Part shown: positions 48,405 to 62,794 of the stretch, piece by piece
Layout of the letters: each line of letters begins with the position of its first letter
Numbering within the stretch: the stretch's first letter is position 1
DNA from: Druceiella hillmani
Taxonomy: Eukaryota; Arthropoda; Insecta; Lepidoptera; Hepialidae
Direction of reading: 5' to 3'
Assembly: GCA_039881145.1 (NCBI GenBank)
Contig: JAYKKI010000076.1
Location: forward strand, 9,479,001 to 9,543,000
Length of the DNA stretch: 64,000 bases
The notes under the pieces: model-generated
What the model was told of the DNA's origin: nothing
What the model saw: only the letters and a program-made list of their open reading frames with translations
Databases searched by the model: none
Made by a program: the position numbers and the translations under genes

Positions 48405-48646
48405 TGTCAACAATTTTTGTAGATGAGCATGAATTCGATATATAAGTGAATATTCTTCACACATGCAGACAAGTGTCGTTTGAATTCATATAAAGATCTT
48501 TGATTGATCAAATCTTTACTAATATCCCACCTGAAGATGTTGTAATACAATGAAACCTAGGTCGTGGTAAAGAAATTAAAGATAGTAGAAATAATACTAC
48601 ATCACGTAGTTTAATTTAATTTTGAAAAAAAAGAACTTAAGAAAGT
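48405..48646 (+). mobile_element. insertion with Penelope-like tail, absent from unit B
   Basis: Units A and C have about 235 extra bases between 'ctagtcaggat' and 'ccaaatttatatt'. In B these are joined with only 'atcgat' between (56.59-56.61 kb). The insert ends with the tail unit carrying the hammerhead motif. B thus shows the empty or deleted site. Confidence 0.75.
48527..48567 (+). ncRNA. hammerhead ribozyme motif, best-preserved (copy 5)
   Basis: CCAC (48527-48530), CTGAAGA, stem II GTTGT/ACAAT around AAT (one G-U), GAAA, the self-complementary stem III segment ACCTAGGT, cleavage triplet GTC, then GTGG (48564-48567) pairing with CCAC. All core bases of a type I hammerhead are present. 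The only departure is an extra U before stem II. The very short palindromic stem III is the form thought to work as a dimer in Penelope-like elements and retrozymes. Confidence 0.55.
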
Positions 48647-49062
48647 CCAAATTTATATTTATTTGTATTATTTTATTGACACAGCTTTTCTCTTACTATA
48701 CAAAACTTTTAAAGTATGTCCGCACAAGGAAGAAGTGATTGTTATTATATTAAATAAGTTGATTTGTGAGAAATAGGGAGACAAAAACCCAAACGGACCT
48801 TAAGAAATTAATTTGTGGATTTAATTTATCAACTGGAACTTCTTATTCTAAATTAAGTCGACATTATATTGTAAAAACTTTTACAAATGATACTCAAATG
48901 CACTTAAATAATTATATTCAATTAATTCCTAGATATTTTCAGAAGAATGTGTTAAATATAAGATATTGAACCAGATGCATTTTTTAACTATGATCTTAAG
49001 ACATGTTTTTGCTGCAGTTGCAATCTAGATGAAAATATGTTGGACTTTCATAATTTAAGAAA

Positions 49063-49384
49063 TTAATTCATCGGTTGATAGTATGCATAGGGAATTTCTT
49101 CCACTGAGCGGACGAATCTCTCCTGTGTTGGTATACGTTTAATCAATGCGCCACCAAGGAACTGAGTAGATAACCCAACGAGCCCGGCGATTACGAGTAA
49201 AAGAACTGAAAGAAAGTACTTATATTAATAAACTAAATTATAGCCATATCACAAACAATGTTTATTTTTCATATAATTAATAATCTGAGGAACTAAAAAT
49301 TAATAACTTTGATTTATACATTATTTCGTTGATTTTCATAATATTTACATACACACGTCAATGCGCGCACATTCATGCGTACAC

Positions 49385-49435
<51 letters not shown>

Positions 49436-51619
49436 GTTAACCTCACTCGGATCGTAAACTTATGGAGTCAAGTAGTCATAAGTAAATAGGAAAGTTAGTC
49501 GCTAAATGTCAATATTAATCTCTATTCTTTCTATAGTGTTAAATAGATCGCGTCTGCGCATCTGGCTCTGTAAACAAGGCTTTGAAATTACAGAAATTAT
49601 TTTGATGCGTTGTTCACCATTATTCAGATTGTTTCTGGAGGGAAGTTTATGAGTGTAATACATTGATACCTAATATATTAAGAGGATAGAAATAGCTAAC
49701 TTTTACAATTTGACTGGGATGTTATATGCTAATCTTCTACGCTTGAGAGGCAATAATCATTTTTGTGTTTTCAAATTTTATTGCAAACAGAATTTACTCC
49801 AAATATTTTTGGTTTAATAGCTCAGTATTAAATCCTTTAAAAATAAATATGTTATTTACATTAGGCATTTAGTCTGGACCAACTATGTCGTTTATATTAT
49901 GTTATTGAAATGTATACTTAAGAGAGTACAGGTATATTAAATGCATCTAATCAAAATGATTACGGCGGGGAGTTGGTACCTCGTGGCGGCTAACCGTCTC
50001 TGTTAATATAAATCGTAACACGGACCGCGCTTTGTCATAGGACATTAAGTAATAAGTAGTGAATGGACGCATTAATAGTCTCCAAAAACTTATGAATAAT
50101 TTTCTTAAGCCGTGCTTGTTTTAGCAGTTAGGTTTAGTTATCTATAGGTACTAAATTTTTTTAAAATATGGCTGCAATTCAAACTGCTGCGTGTTTTTTA
50201 ACACAATAATAATATTTCCACAAAGTTTTCTTAGATTGACTCCTTTTTATATTATTCGTTTTATTTAACATTTCAGGAAAAATGTATTATTAGGCATATT
50301 TTTTTAATTGTAAAATTATTCGTAAAAGTATGAACTTTATCATCTTTTCGATTCAAGAATTTAAAATAAATCACTTACAATAAATTTATTATTATTTAGA
50401 TTTTTAACTTGTTTATATTTCTATATTTTCCAACATTTAGATAGGTCATCTCTTTATATTTCAATAATTATTTACATTTCCAATATGCCACAAAATAAAC
50501 AAATCAGGATTTGAATGATATAGGTCGTAGCAGAATAGACGCAAACAAGTGTTTGGTTCATAATAATGAAAATGAAGAAAGAGAAAAACTATCGAAAATC
50601 TGACGAGGTACTTTCTTCCAAAGAGGTGGGGAACTATCAGAGGGACCCGAGATTCAAGTGACACTTACCCATGATAGATATAAAATACAGAGAACAAGAG
50701 GGTAATGGGAGATTCACGACCGCAATAGACATGGAACACCCAGAAGTGCATATATTTACCAAACTACTTGATGGTAATAAAAAGAGTATTCTGTCACGAA
50801 TTATTATTATTCTAACTGATTATTAAAACTGATCCTATATTTTCAATAGGGATTGTGTCTGTTGCCTGGTAACATAGTTCTGCTCTAAAATGGATTCATC
50901 TGATTCAAAGGATACGGTTTTCTCACAGGGAGATGTTATCAGGACAGTACTATTTATATGAAGAAAATCAACGAAATAATGTATAAATCACATTCATAGA
51001 AAATTTCTTTAAACACATTAATTTTGTAGCACAGAATTTGGCAAGAGTAAATTGTTATTATTTTTACTACGGTTACTGCGAAATGTTACAACCGAACAGT
51101 GTCAAACAATGACGATGTTTCAATTCTTGACATTTATTTTGTTCAGAATGATCCTTTTACCAAGAATTTTCTAACACTTGAAGTAACTAATTGAAAGAGT
51201 CTATGCTTATAAATTATAAAGAAAACAGAAAAGATATTGATCTGATTTGATGGCAATTGCTATACTTGAAATTTAATATACTTTCAAAACTGCAACTGGC
51301 TCTTGTCTGTTGTGGAGCTTTACGATGTACTCCAATCTACTAGGAAGGAACTCCAAACATTTTGCCGAACCTTAATACAATGTTTTTGAACATAAACTCA
51401 TATAGTATCATGGAAAGTATAGTTTATCAATTTAAAATGTAATTTTATCGAATGCTTTGCATTTTCGTGATAATGAGTAAACTCTCTGCTGCTCGAAGTA
51501 TTATAATTTTACAGGTTAAATGAGTTTTTTCAATGCCTTTCAAAGAAAAGTATTTATTATATTTTTTTATTTAAAAAATAACATATTATGAAACTGTACT
51601 GACCTGCAAAGTTTGCCAT
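49063..51619 (-). CDS. RFVRSV-family secreted peptide, member 3 (two exons, unit A)
   Basis: Exon 1 is 51604-51619 (ATGGCAAACTTTGCAG|GTCAGT) and exon 2 is 49063-49205 (CTTTCAG|TT...TAA), with an intron of about 2.4 kb in phase 1. The product is 52 residues: start MANFA, leader VLLLVIAGLVGLS, linker TQFLGGALIKR, core IPTQERFVRSV, tail EEIPYAYYQPMN. The Lys-Arg before the core is a plausible prohormone-type cleavage site that would free a 23-residue peptide. No Cys and no C-terminal Gly for amidation. TATA box and leader match the genes at 16.7 and 59.6 kb. The paralogue in unit B keeps the core DNA unchanged while linker residues differ, which points to selection on the peptide. The intron holds a (TA)n tract and an invertible block. 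The function is unknown; secreted toxin-like, neuropeptide-like or effector roles are all open. Confidence 0.75.
49386..49434. repeat. (TA)n microsatellite in the gene-3 intron
   Basis: Equivalent to the longer compound tract at 57296-57470 in unit B. Confidence 0.95.
50435..51050. repeat. intron block inverted relative to unit B
   Basis: Reverse complement of 58325-58925: for example 'gggtgttccat' and 'ctctgtatt' at 58.63-58.72 kb match the opposite strand of 50.68-50.74 kb. Sequence on each side is collinear and direct. The block holds a short open frame (MDSSDSKDTVFSQGD at 50890 +) that stays open in the B copy (MDSFDSKDMCCSQGE, minus). It is probably an inversion or a mobile segment within the intron. 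Confidence 0.7.
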
Positions 51620-51655
51620 TGTAGTTGATTAAACTGAAGAATGCTCTATAAACTT

Positions 51656-51690
51656 CTGTAAAAACTATATCGAGTTTCACCCTTTTTATA
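51656..51690 (-). promoter_or_regulatory. core promoter of peptide gene 3
   Basis: TATAAAAA reads from 51690 to 51683 on the minus strand. TTACAGAAG has A-C-A-G at 51659-51656, the same 31-base offset as in gene 1. GGGTGAAACTCG follows the TATA box. The leader to the ATG is about 40 bases and contains TTCAGTT, a second initiator-like sequence. Confidence 0.65.
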
Positions 51691-51939
51691 TTATTAATTA
51701 TACCTGAAGAAATATGGAGTACAAGGTTACACTAAATAGAAACAAGCTGTTTTCGGTCCATATCGAATCACTGATTGATTATTCTGTGCGTGTCGGATCG
51801 CTAATGAAATTTTTATTAATTTATTTGAAGCCCGCTGATTGTTTCTTTATAATTTATTGTTGCTTGCTGTTTACTGAGTTGGTAGAATTTATTGCTGGAT
51901 ATTATCGATTTCCACTATTATCACAAATATACCATTTAA

Positions 51940-52344
51940 ATGAAATTCATGTTAATATTGAGAAAAACATACTATTCACATTTTGAAGGGGACAGCAAAA
52001 TTTTTAAACTTTTTAGTTGGTTTACAGAACAAATATGTAATTGTTTAACAAAAGAAGGCGACAAAGAGAAAGAATGGATTATTAATTCGTTTTTGAACAC
52101 ATTTACCACGATTTGGCCCTTTTATTAACCTTAATACTTCGGAAGAAGTGCAAAAAGGTATGTTAAAATAACATCTTACGTCTATAAAAATTTTCCTATG
52201 AAGGACATCATATTTTATACATCTGGTGCACATAGCTGGTGTAAATGGCATAAAAGCGCAGTGCATACAAATGTTTTAAAGAAGATTAACCGTTACTTAA
52301 CCAATAAGTTTAAATTAAAGTTCAATCATTATATGAGAATTTAA
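51940..52344 (+). pseudogene. decayed ORF conserved between units A and B, unrecognised
   Basis: The plus-strand frame FEGDSKIFKLFSWFTEQI, then CLTKEGDKEKEWIINSF and TIWPFY, ends in a stop. A second frame from 52144 reads RSAKRYVKITSYVYKNFP, then DIIFYTSGAHSWCKWHKS and ends at 52344. Unit B has the same two pieces with similar numbers of silent and replacement changes and different stops. It looks like a dead gene or mobile-element piece on the strand opposite to the peptide gene and just upstream of it. The overlapping minus-strand 73-codon ORF (52045-52266) is also open in both units but has no better claim. Confidence 0.3.
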
Positions 52345-53765
52345 TGAAAGAAAATTTATTAAGGCCATTTGACTGAGTAAAAATTTAAAATAAGAAGAAA
52401 ATATTTTCACTCAGACAAAAAAGAGTTATTTAAATTTCTACATATTGAGGCAATATGTATATTTAGTAAAAGATTCGAAACTATTTTATAAATAATACAG
52501 TCAATGGATATAAAAGTAAGGCTCGATACACACAAGTATATGAAGAAAAGAGTGCTTACCGGATTACCCGTTCTAAGCAAGCATGGCATTGATTTCAAAA
52601 GAGGAAGTTAATAAAAATTTTAAAAAATATTGAATAAAAATGGAGTAAAATATAGGCTTATTACAAGGTTTATAATATTAAAATAAAATTATAATTAAGT
52701 ATAGCATATTAAAAATATGCCAACATCTTTAATAGCATTTGTGCGAAAATCACAAATTAAATGTAATATAAAAGGTGTTTTCGAAGCAGACTTTTTCAAT
52801 CTGCTAACAATAATTGACTAATTTTTGAAAAACTATTTTGTCGATTTAGATCAAACAAATTTAATTTTTTCGCTCCATGTTACAAAGGGCGGTACGTTAA
52901 AAAAAAACAATACATTAAAAAGGGCGTCATATTTATTATTTTTCTACTCCTCAAATGTAGAAATTTCTAAGAGAAAAAGTTTAAAGTTTCCTTATGACAC
53001 GTTTCCATTTATTCAGAATATTAATTTTAATTTATTTTGATTAATAAAAGAACCAAAACCTTCTTTACTATATTTTTATTCAGATGATAAAATGACACTA
53101 AATTAGGACCGAATTTTACCTCTATATTTCACGCTGTATTTGAAATATTCACATATATTTCATAAAAGTTTGAACCAAAAATATTAAAGAAATACAATTT
53201 ATGAGTTTTATTTTCATATTAAGATATTTGAGAAGCTTTTGTTCTAATTGCGTTCAATCTAAATGTGAATTCTTTATTTATTATTTCTATCTAAGGATTC
53301 TTGATTACAGACAGGATACTAAAATCTCATAGAACGTTATCCAGGCTCAATCACCCACTTTCATATATTATGATAGCCAGGCGAAACGTACTGAAAACGT
53401 CTCTCGGTAAAGCACGGATAAGGTCAAAAAAAGAGCAATATGGTTGCTAGCGGACGTCAACCCCGTCGAGTAGGTATAGTTTTTCTTAACTCATATCTTA
53501 CAAATGAAAATTTCCAACACAAAATCAAAGAAAAGACATTATTTAAAATTCAGAAATTATAAAAAATTATTTTGAACAAGTTTTTATTACGCATTTCATT
53601 TTCACGATGCATGGTCCAAAATAGGACTTTTAGCAGGCATTTTTAAGATCTGAATATAATTAAATTTATAAATTTAAAATAAAATTATGAAATACGACAT
53701 TTTTCCAGCAACCTATCGAAAAGTAATGATACATTTTTATCCAATTTGTATTTTTCATTTATGTA

Positions 53766-53768
53766 AAT

Positions 53769-53816
<48 letters not shown>

Positions 53817-53826
53817 GTGTGTGTGT
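53766..53826. repeat. (TA)n(TG)n compound microsatellite
   Basis: Equivalent to 61471-61642 in unit B. Confidence 0.95.
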
Positions 53827-54036
53827 TTGTGCGTATAAAACAGAATACCTTAGCAAAAACGAATATGAACGATTTGCATTTTTTTTACTATTTGCCGAAT
53901 TTTAACATAATTAGTATAACTGATTTATAAATAACGAGTATGCTGTAGAGTGCGTCTAGCGAAGTTAGGAATAAAAGAGGATGTAACTCTTTCTCTATGA
54001 TTACTAAAATTTTAATATGATTTTTTTAAATATTTA

Positions 54037-54204
54037 ATATATTTGGCGTTAATTTTGTAGAAATTCGTTATTAACAATTAAATGAAACTACGTGATGTAG
54101 TACTATTTCTACTTTCTTTAAGTTTTTGTTGTCATACAACGAATCCTAGGTACTTAAAGAAAGTAGAGATAATACTACATCACGTAGTTTCATTTAATTG
54201 TGAG
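54037..54204. mobile_element. fold-back Penelope-like tail element (unit A)
   Basis: Left arm 'ggcgttaattttgtagaaat' ... 'tttctactttctttaag' and its reverse complement 'cttaaagaaagtagagataa' ... 'gtttcatttaattgtga' meet at a short centre with a partial hammerhead ('gtcatacaacgaatcctagg'). The CTGAAGA strand is missing. The unit B copy is at 61846-62025. Confidence 0.7.
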
Positions 54205-54995
54205 TATGATTTTTTATTATTTATTAAAACAAAACAAAATAGCAGCATTCTTATTTTCATAATATTTCAGCAGCTCTAGGGAAGCAATCCTCATTATCAC
54301 ATTTTGGTCTTACAATGGCACCAAATGTTACTATCGTGCTTGTTTCTTCTTACATAGATCATATTTTTTCTTCCTGTGCCTATGAGAAACTTATTTTATT
54401 TCAATATCGACTTCTATTGCTTTATCTTGTTCATTTATTATATATTTGTTTTACGTTTTCTTCATTTTCCTTTTTTTTCTATAACCTTAGACCGTAATGC
54501 CAATTCTCTTAATCGTAATTTAAAACTGCTAGCTTAAGAAAGTGGAGTTTTATACCATGAGCCTTCATAAACCTTATAACGAACTCTTTCATATATATCA
54601 CCATAGAACTTTGCATGTCTCGATTTATATTACCTTGTATAACACATAACTGGATAGTTATGACGAGATTGTGGCGGTTAAGTTTTAGACTTTGCCAAAA
54701 TTGCATAAATTTTTTACAACTCTATTCGCAAATTCTCGGCCTTTTTAATATTATATTATGCAGGTAATTACATTGACACCAAATATAGATAATATAGAAA
54801 TACCTTTCACATTGTTCGGCAATTTTAAGACGTAAAGAAAGTAACTTTAGCAATTTTGTAATGTGGTCCAGCTACACTAAATTAAATTTATATTTTGGGT
54901 GGGCATTTTTCTGTATTTAAATTAGATTGACCTGACTGCTTGATAATATATATCATTTAATTAAGAGGAATTTTAAAACAAGACCTTGCTTAGTA
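54205..54995. other. right end of unit A, no gene supported
   Basis: Holds a copy of the repeat seen at 0.45-0.6 and 1.0 kb ('tttggtcttacaatggcacc') and otherwise AT-rich sequence that is collinear with 62.03-62.79 kb. Confidence 0.4.
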
Positions 54996-56994
54996 GTACT
55001 TTCCTTCATTCGGCGTAATTTATATATTGAAGATAAAACATCTTTCCTTTAGAGGTTGTATGGATTGTGTTAGGTTCTCACACATTTTATGCTTTTTCAA
55101 TCTTTAAATTACTTCCACTGTATCCCACAGCTAAATGTATTTTATAAAGAATATCATGCGACGTTTCATTCTTAATATTACACTTGAGAATTTTAAGGTT
55201 TTAAACGTTGCGTAGCTCTTTTGACTATTTTAACTTCTTACATACTATGCACTGAAATACTAAATGAAATAAGGTTTGGTGACAGGTTGAACTACTAACA
55301 AATTTTTCATTAAAAGTCAACTTCATGGCGTTATCATGGTGTTAAGTTAGTTTCATTCGTCACTTTGTTTTAAAATTATATGCGTGGGCTCATAAGACAC
55401 ATACACTCATCGCAAAGATAACAATACGATTGCAGGTAAAGGAAAAGGGCGCCCCAAGCATACGCAACCATGCGCATTTAATATGATTAATAACGTATTC
55501 AACCAAGGAAACATATCAAAATGGTTAAGGTATTAGGAAGATATTAGTTAAAAAAGAAGACACATTGCCATATTAAGTATGATTATATGATTTGAGATGA
55601 TTTTTAGATACAGACATTGTAGTTGCAATAGGTAATCCTGTTGATTCCGTAGTCTAGTAGCGTGGGCAGAAAAAATAGACTATTCAATTCTGTTCTATAT
55701 TGAAGCTTGTAAAAATTGCTCAGGTCTTTGAAATGCATTCCAGGCTGTGAGTTAAGAAATATTAAAAAACATATATAATACAAATATAGATAAAATGGAT
55801 TGAAGGAACTATTAAATATGATGAATAAGATGCAAAATACTCATTACGCGTACGAATTTGTATGCGTTCACCGGTACAAGGTTCAACAAATGTATTGTGT
55901 ACAATTCCGCTATAAGTTCGAGCATCTTCAAAAGATTTAGTGCCAAAAATATGGAAGAACAGCAAAAGTAAATGGAAAAGCTCTAAGTCCTTGGGAAATA
56001 CTAAATATATAGGTGTAAAAGTTTTACTACCATCACGTACTCCGTTCTTCCATTTTCCTTTTCACGATATGTCCAAACATAGTGCAAAGAAATTTCAGTA
56101 TGGTAATATATATTTGCCGAAGGATTATTTTTATTTAGTGGAATTAATGATAAAAATTTGATCTGTTTAACATTTTTAACTGTATTCCGGTCTTGTTCGA
56201 TTCCTAAGTAAACTTTCCTGCCATAAAAGAATATCAAGTCTAATGATAATGTTCGGTTAAAAATATTTCGATAATTCATAAATACGCCATATAGTTGATC
56301 CGACATAATAGCCATTCAAAAAAATTCTGACTTCTCAATATGAACTTCTTAATTCCAATATGTTCTTTCATTGCCTAATTCTTGAGTTTCATTATCATAT
56401 CCTTTACATACGTACTTATGAATGTACATAAGGTTTTTAATAAAGTCCAAACTTAAATATTCAAATATAAATTAAATTTAGCAAATAAACATGGACTTTA
56501 TGTTCACATGGCGGAACGTGCACCTGTACATTCGAGTACACACACCGACACAAAGAATGATAGCATATTTAAAGAAGACTTATTTATTTGCTAGTCAGGA
56601 TATCGATCCAAATTTATATTTATTTGTAAGTATTATTTTACTTTTACAGCTTTTCTCTCATCACACAAAACTTTTAAAGTATGCCCGCACAACGAAGAAG
56701 TGATTTTCTTTTATTTTAAATAACTTCATTTGTAAGAAATAGCAAGTGAAAAACCCAAACGGAACTTAAGAATCTATTTTGGGGATTTAATTTGTAAACT
56801 GGAACTTCTTATTCTAAATTAAGTCGACATTATATTATGAAAACAAACGATACTCAAATGCGCTTAAATAATTATATTCAATTAGTAACTAGATATTTTC
56901 AGGAGAATGTGCTAAATATAGGAATATTGAACCAGATGCATTTTTTAACTATTATCTTAAGGCGTGTCTTGATGGACTTTAATAAACTGAGAAA

Positions 56995-59635
<2,641 letters not shown>

Positions 59636-59671
59636 TGTAGTTGACTAAACTGAAGAATGCTCTAGAAACTT

Positions 59672-59706
59672 CTGTAAAAACTATATCGAGTTTCACCCTT
59701 TTTATA
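59672..59706 (-). promoter_or_regulatory. core promoter of peptide gene 4
   Basis: TATAAAAAGGGTGAAACTCG and TTTTTACAGAAG are identical to gene 3, with the TATA box at 59699-59706 (minus). The 5' leader is almost unchanged; one clear difference is CTATAG to CTCTAG upstream of the initiator. Confidence 0.65.
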
Positions 59707-60004
59707 TTATTAATTATACCTGAAGAAATATGGAGTACGAGGTTACACTAAATAGAAACAAGCTGCTTTCCATCTATATCGAATCACTGATCGATTGTTC
59801 TGTGCGTGTCGGATGGCTAATGAAATTTTTATTAATTTATTTGAAGCCAGCTGATTGCTTTTTTATAATTTATTGTTGCTTAGTGTTCACTGTAAACGAG
59901 TTGGAAGAATTGATTGCTGGATATTTTTAATTTCCACTATTATCACAAATATACCATTTCAATGAAATTGTCGTTAATATAGAGAAAAATATACTATTCA
60001 CATT

Positions 60005-60300
60005 TTGAAGGAGACAGCAAAATTTTGAAACTCTTTAGTTGGTTTACAGTGCAAATATGTAATTGTTTAATTAAAGAAGGCGACGAGGAGAAAGAATGGA
60101 TTATTAATTCGTTTTTGAAGACATTTACCACAATTTGGCCCTTTGATTACCCTTGATACCTCGGAAGAAGTGCAAAAAGGTGTGTTAAAATTACATCTTA
60201 CGTCTATAAAAAATTTCCCATGAAGGACCTCATATTTTATACATCTGGTACACATAGCTGGTGTAAATGGCATAAAAGCGAAGTGCATACAAATTTTTAG
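60005..60300 (+). pseudogene. unit B copy of the decayed ORF
   Basis: Matches 51940-52344: KEGDEEKEWIINSFLKTF, then TIWPFDYP and a stop; afterwards RSAKRCVKITSYVYKKFP, then DLIFYTSGTHSWCKWHKS, ending at TAG near 60300, earlier than in unit A. It is not recognised. Confidence 0.3.
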
Positions 60301-61467
60301 CCAAGATTAACCGTCACTTAACCAATAAGTTTAAATTAAAGTTCAATCATTACGTGAGAATTTAATGAAAGAAAATTTATTAAGGCCATTTGACTGAATA
60401 AAAACTTAAAATAAGAAGGAAATATTTTCACTCAAAAAAACAGTAATAAAAATTTTTACATATTTGGACAATATGTATATTTAGTAAAATATTGAAAACT
60501 ATTTTATAAGTAATACAGATAATGGATATTAAATTAAATGTAAATGTAATGTGAAAGGCGTTTTCGAAGCAGACTTTTTCAATCTGCTAAAAATAATTAA
60601 ATCATTTTTAAAAAACTATTTTGTCGATTAAACAAATTTAATTTTTTCGCTCCATGTTCCTGCCTTCATTAAACCAATAAGTTAATAAGGGCGTCATATT
60701 TACTATTTTTCTACTCCTCAAATGTAGAAATTTCTATGAAAATAAAAGTTTCCTTATGACACGTTGCTATTTATTCAAAGTATTAATTTTTATTTATTTT
60801 GATTAATAAATGAACCAAAACTTTCTTTACTATATTTTTTTTTCAGATGATAAAATGACACTAAGTCAGTGCCGAGTTTTCACTCTATGTATATGTTTTC
60901 TTCATGCTGTATTTGAAATGTTATATTTCAAAAAAGTTTCAACCAAAAAAAATTCAAGGAATTCAACTTATTAGTTTTATTTTCATATCAAGATATTTAA
61001 AAAGCTTTTGTTTTGATTGCATCCAATCTAAATGTGAATTCTTTATTTATTATTTCTCTCAAAGGATTCGTGATTACAGACAGGATACAGCATTTCATAT
61101 ATTATGATAGCTAGGCGAAACGTACTGAAAACGTATCTCGGTAAAGCATAGATAAGGTCAAGAAAAGCGCAATATGGTTCCTAGCGGACGTCAACCTCGT
61201 CGAGTAGATATATTTTTCTCAAAAGGCAGCAACATGTAAGTACCCATATCTTACAATTGAAAATTTCCAACACAAAATTAAAGAAAAGACATTATTTAAA
61301 ATTCAGAAATTATAAAAAAGTATTTTGAATATATTTTTATGACGCATTTCATTTTCACGATGCATGGTCCGAAATAGGACTTTCAGCAGGCATTTTAAGA
61401 TCTGAATTTAATTAAATTTAAAATAAAACTATGAAATACGAAAATTTTCAAGCAACCTATCGAGAAG

Positions 61468-61470
<3 letters not shown>

Positions 61471-61536
<66 letters not shown>

Positions 61537-61571
61537 ATATGTATATATGTATATATGTATATACGTATATG

Positions 61572-61640
<69 letters not shown>

Positions 61641-61642
61641 CA
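61471..61642. repeat. (TA)n / (TATG)n / (TG)n compound microsatellite
   Basis: A pure TA run, a 'tatatg' section and a long TG run. It is far longer than its unit A counterpart, so it has expanded since duplication. Confidence 0.95.
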
Positions 61643-61845
61643 CAATACACACAATACCTTAGCAAAAACGAATACGAACGATTTGTATTTTTCTTACCGT
61701 TTGCCGTATCTTAACATAATTAGTATAACTGATTTATGAATAACGAGTATGCTGTAGAGTGTGCCTAGCGAAGTTAGGAATAAAAGAGGATGTAACTCTT
61801 TCTCTATGATTACTAAGATTTTAATATGATTTTTTAAATATTGAA

Positions 61846-62025
61846 TATATTTGGCTATAATTTTATAGCAATTATTTATTCACAATTAAATGTAACTACG
61901 TGATGTAGTATAAATTTCTGCTTTCTTTAAGTTTGATGTTGTAATACAACGAAACCTAGGGCGTGGTAAAGAACTTAAAGAAAGTAGAAATAATACTACA
62001 TCACGTAGTTTCATTTAATTGTGAA
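61846..62025. mobile_element. fold-back Penelope-like tail element (unit B)
   Basis: Copy of 54037-54204 with a longer centre: 'tttgatgttgtaatacaacg', 'aaacctagggcgtggtaaag'. The hammerhead 5' strand reads TTTGATG instead of CTGAAGATG and the cleavage triplet GTC reads GGC, so it is not functional. Confidence 0.7.
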
Positions 62026-62794
62026 TATGATTCTGTAATATTTATTAAAACAAAACAAAATAGCAGCATTCCTATTTTCATAATATTTCAGCAGCTCTAG
62101 AGAAGCACATGTTACTGACGCGCTTGTTGCTTCATACATAGATCATATTTTTTCTTTCTGTGCCTATCAGAAACTTATTTTATTTCAGGATCGACGTCTA
62201 TTGCTTTAATTGTTCATTTATTATATATTCTTAATACGTTTTCTTCATTTTCCTTTTTTTTCGATAACCTTAGACCTTAAGCCAATTCTCTTAATCGTAA
62301 TTTAGAACTGCCAACTTGAGAGAGTGGATTTTAATACCGTGATCCTTAATAAACCTTATAACGAACTCTTTCATACATGTCATCATAGAACTTTGCACGT
62401 CTCGATTTATATTACCTTTTATAACACATAACTAGATAGTTATGACGAGATTGTTGCGGTTAAGTTTTAGACTTGGCCAAAATTGCATAAATTTTTGACC
62501 ACTTTATTCGCAAATTCTCGGCCTTTATAATATTATAGTATGCAGGTAATTACAATAATACCAAATATAGATAATATAGAAATACCTTTCACATTCTTCG
62601 GCGATTTTAGGACGTAAAGAAAGTAACTTTACCAATTTTGTAATTTGGTCCAGCTACACTAAATTAAATTTATATTTTGGGTGGGCATTTTTCTGTATTT
62701 AAATTAGAACGACCTGACTGCCATTATATCTATCTTTTAATTAAGAGGAACTTTAAAACAAGGTCTCGCTTAGTAGTTCTATACTTCATTCGGC

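Larger units (their letters stand above)
46870..54995. repeat. segmental tandem duplication, unit A
   Basis: Collinear with unit B (55005-62785) over about 8 kb, for example 46876 'cataatttatatgttgaaga' with 55017, 49063-49205 with 56995-57134, and 53.69 kb with 61.43 kb. Many small indels and substitutions separate them, while peptide exons are nearly unchanged. The right junction 'cattcggc|gtaatttatat' marks the unit boundary. Part of the unit (47.46-48.66 kb) is much closer to unit C than to B. Confidence 0.9.

Noticed and set aside
51714..51986. 90-codon ORF upstream of peptide gene 3
   Set aside because: The unit B counterpart (59730-59930) is shorter and frameshifted, changes are not biased to silent sites, and the start lies over the peptide-gene promoter region. 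It is probably a chance frame.
52045..52266. 73-codon minus-strand ORF that is open in both units A and B
   Set aside because: It overlaps the plus-strand decayed ORF, which has a more protein-like composition. Replacement changes are frequent, and there is no promoter, splice or domain support.
54509..54706. 65-codon minus-strand ORF
   Set aside because: The corresponding part of unit B (62.30-62.50 kb) has no matching ORF, so it is a chance frame.
56001..56315. 104-codon minus-strand ORF in unit B
   Set aside because: The unit A and unit C counterparts (47.86-48.15 and 63.20-63.50 kb) carry frame-breaking differences, so the frame is not conserved across copies.
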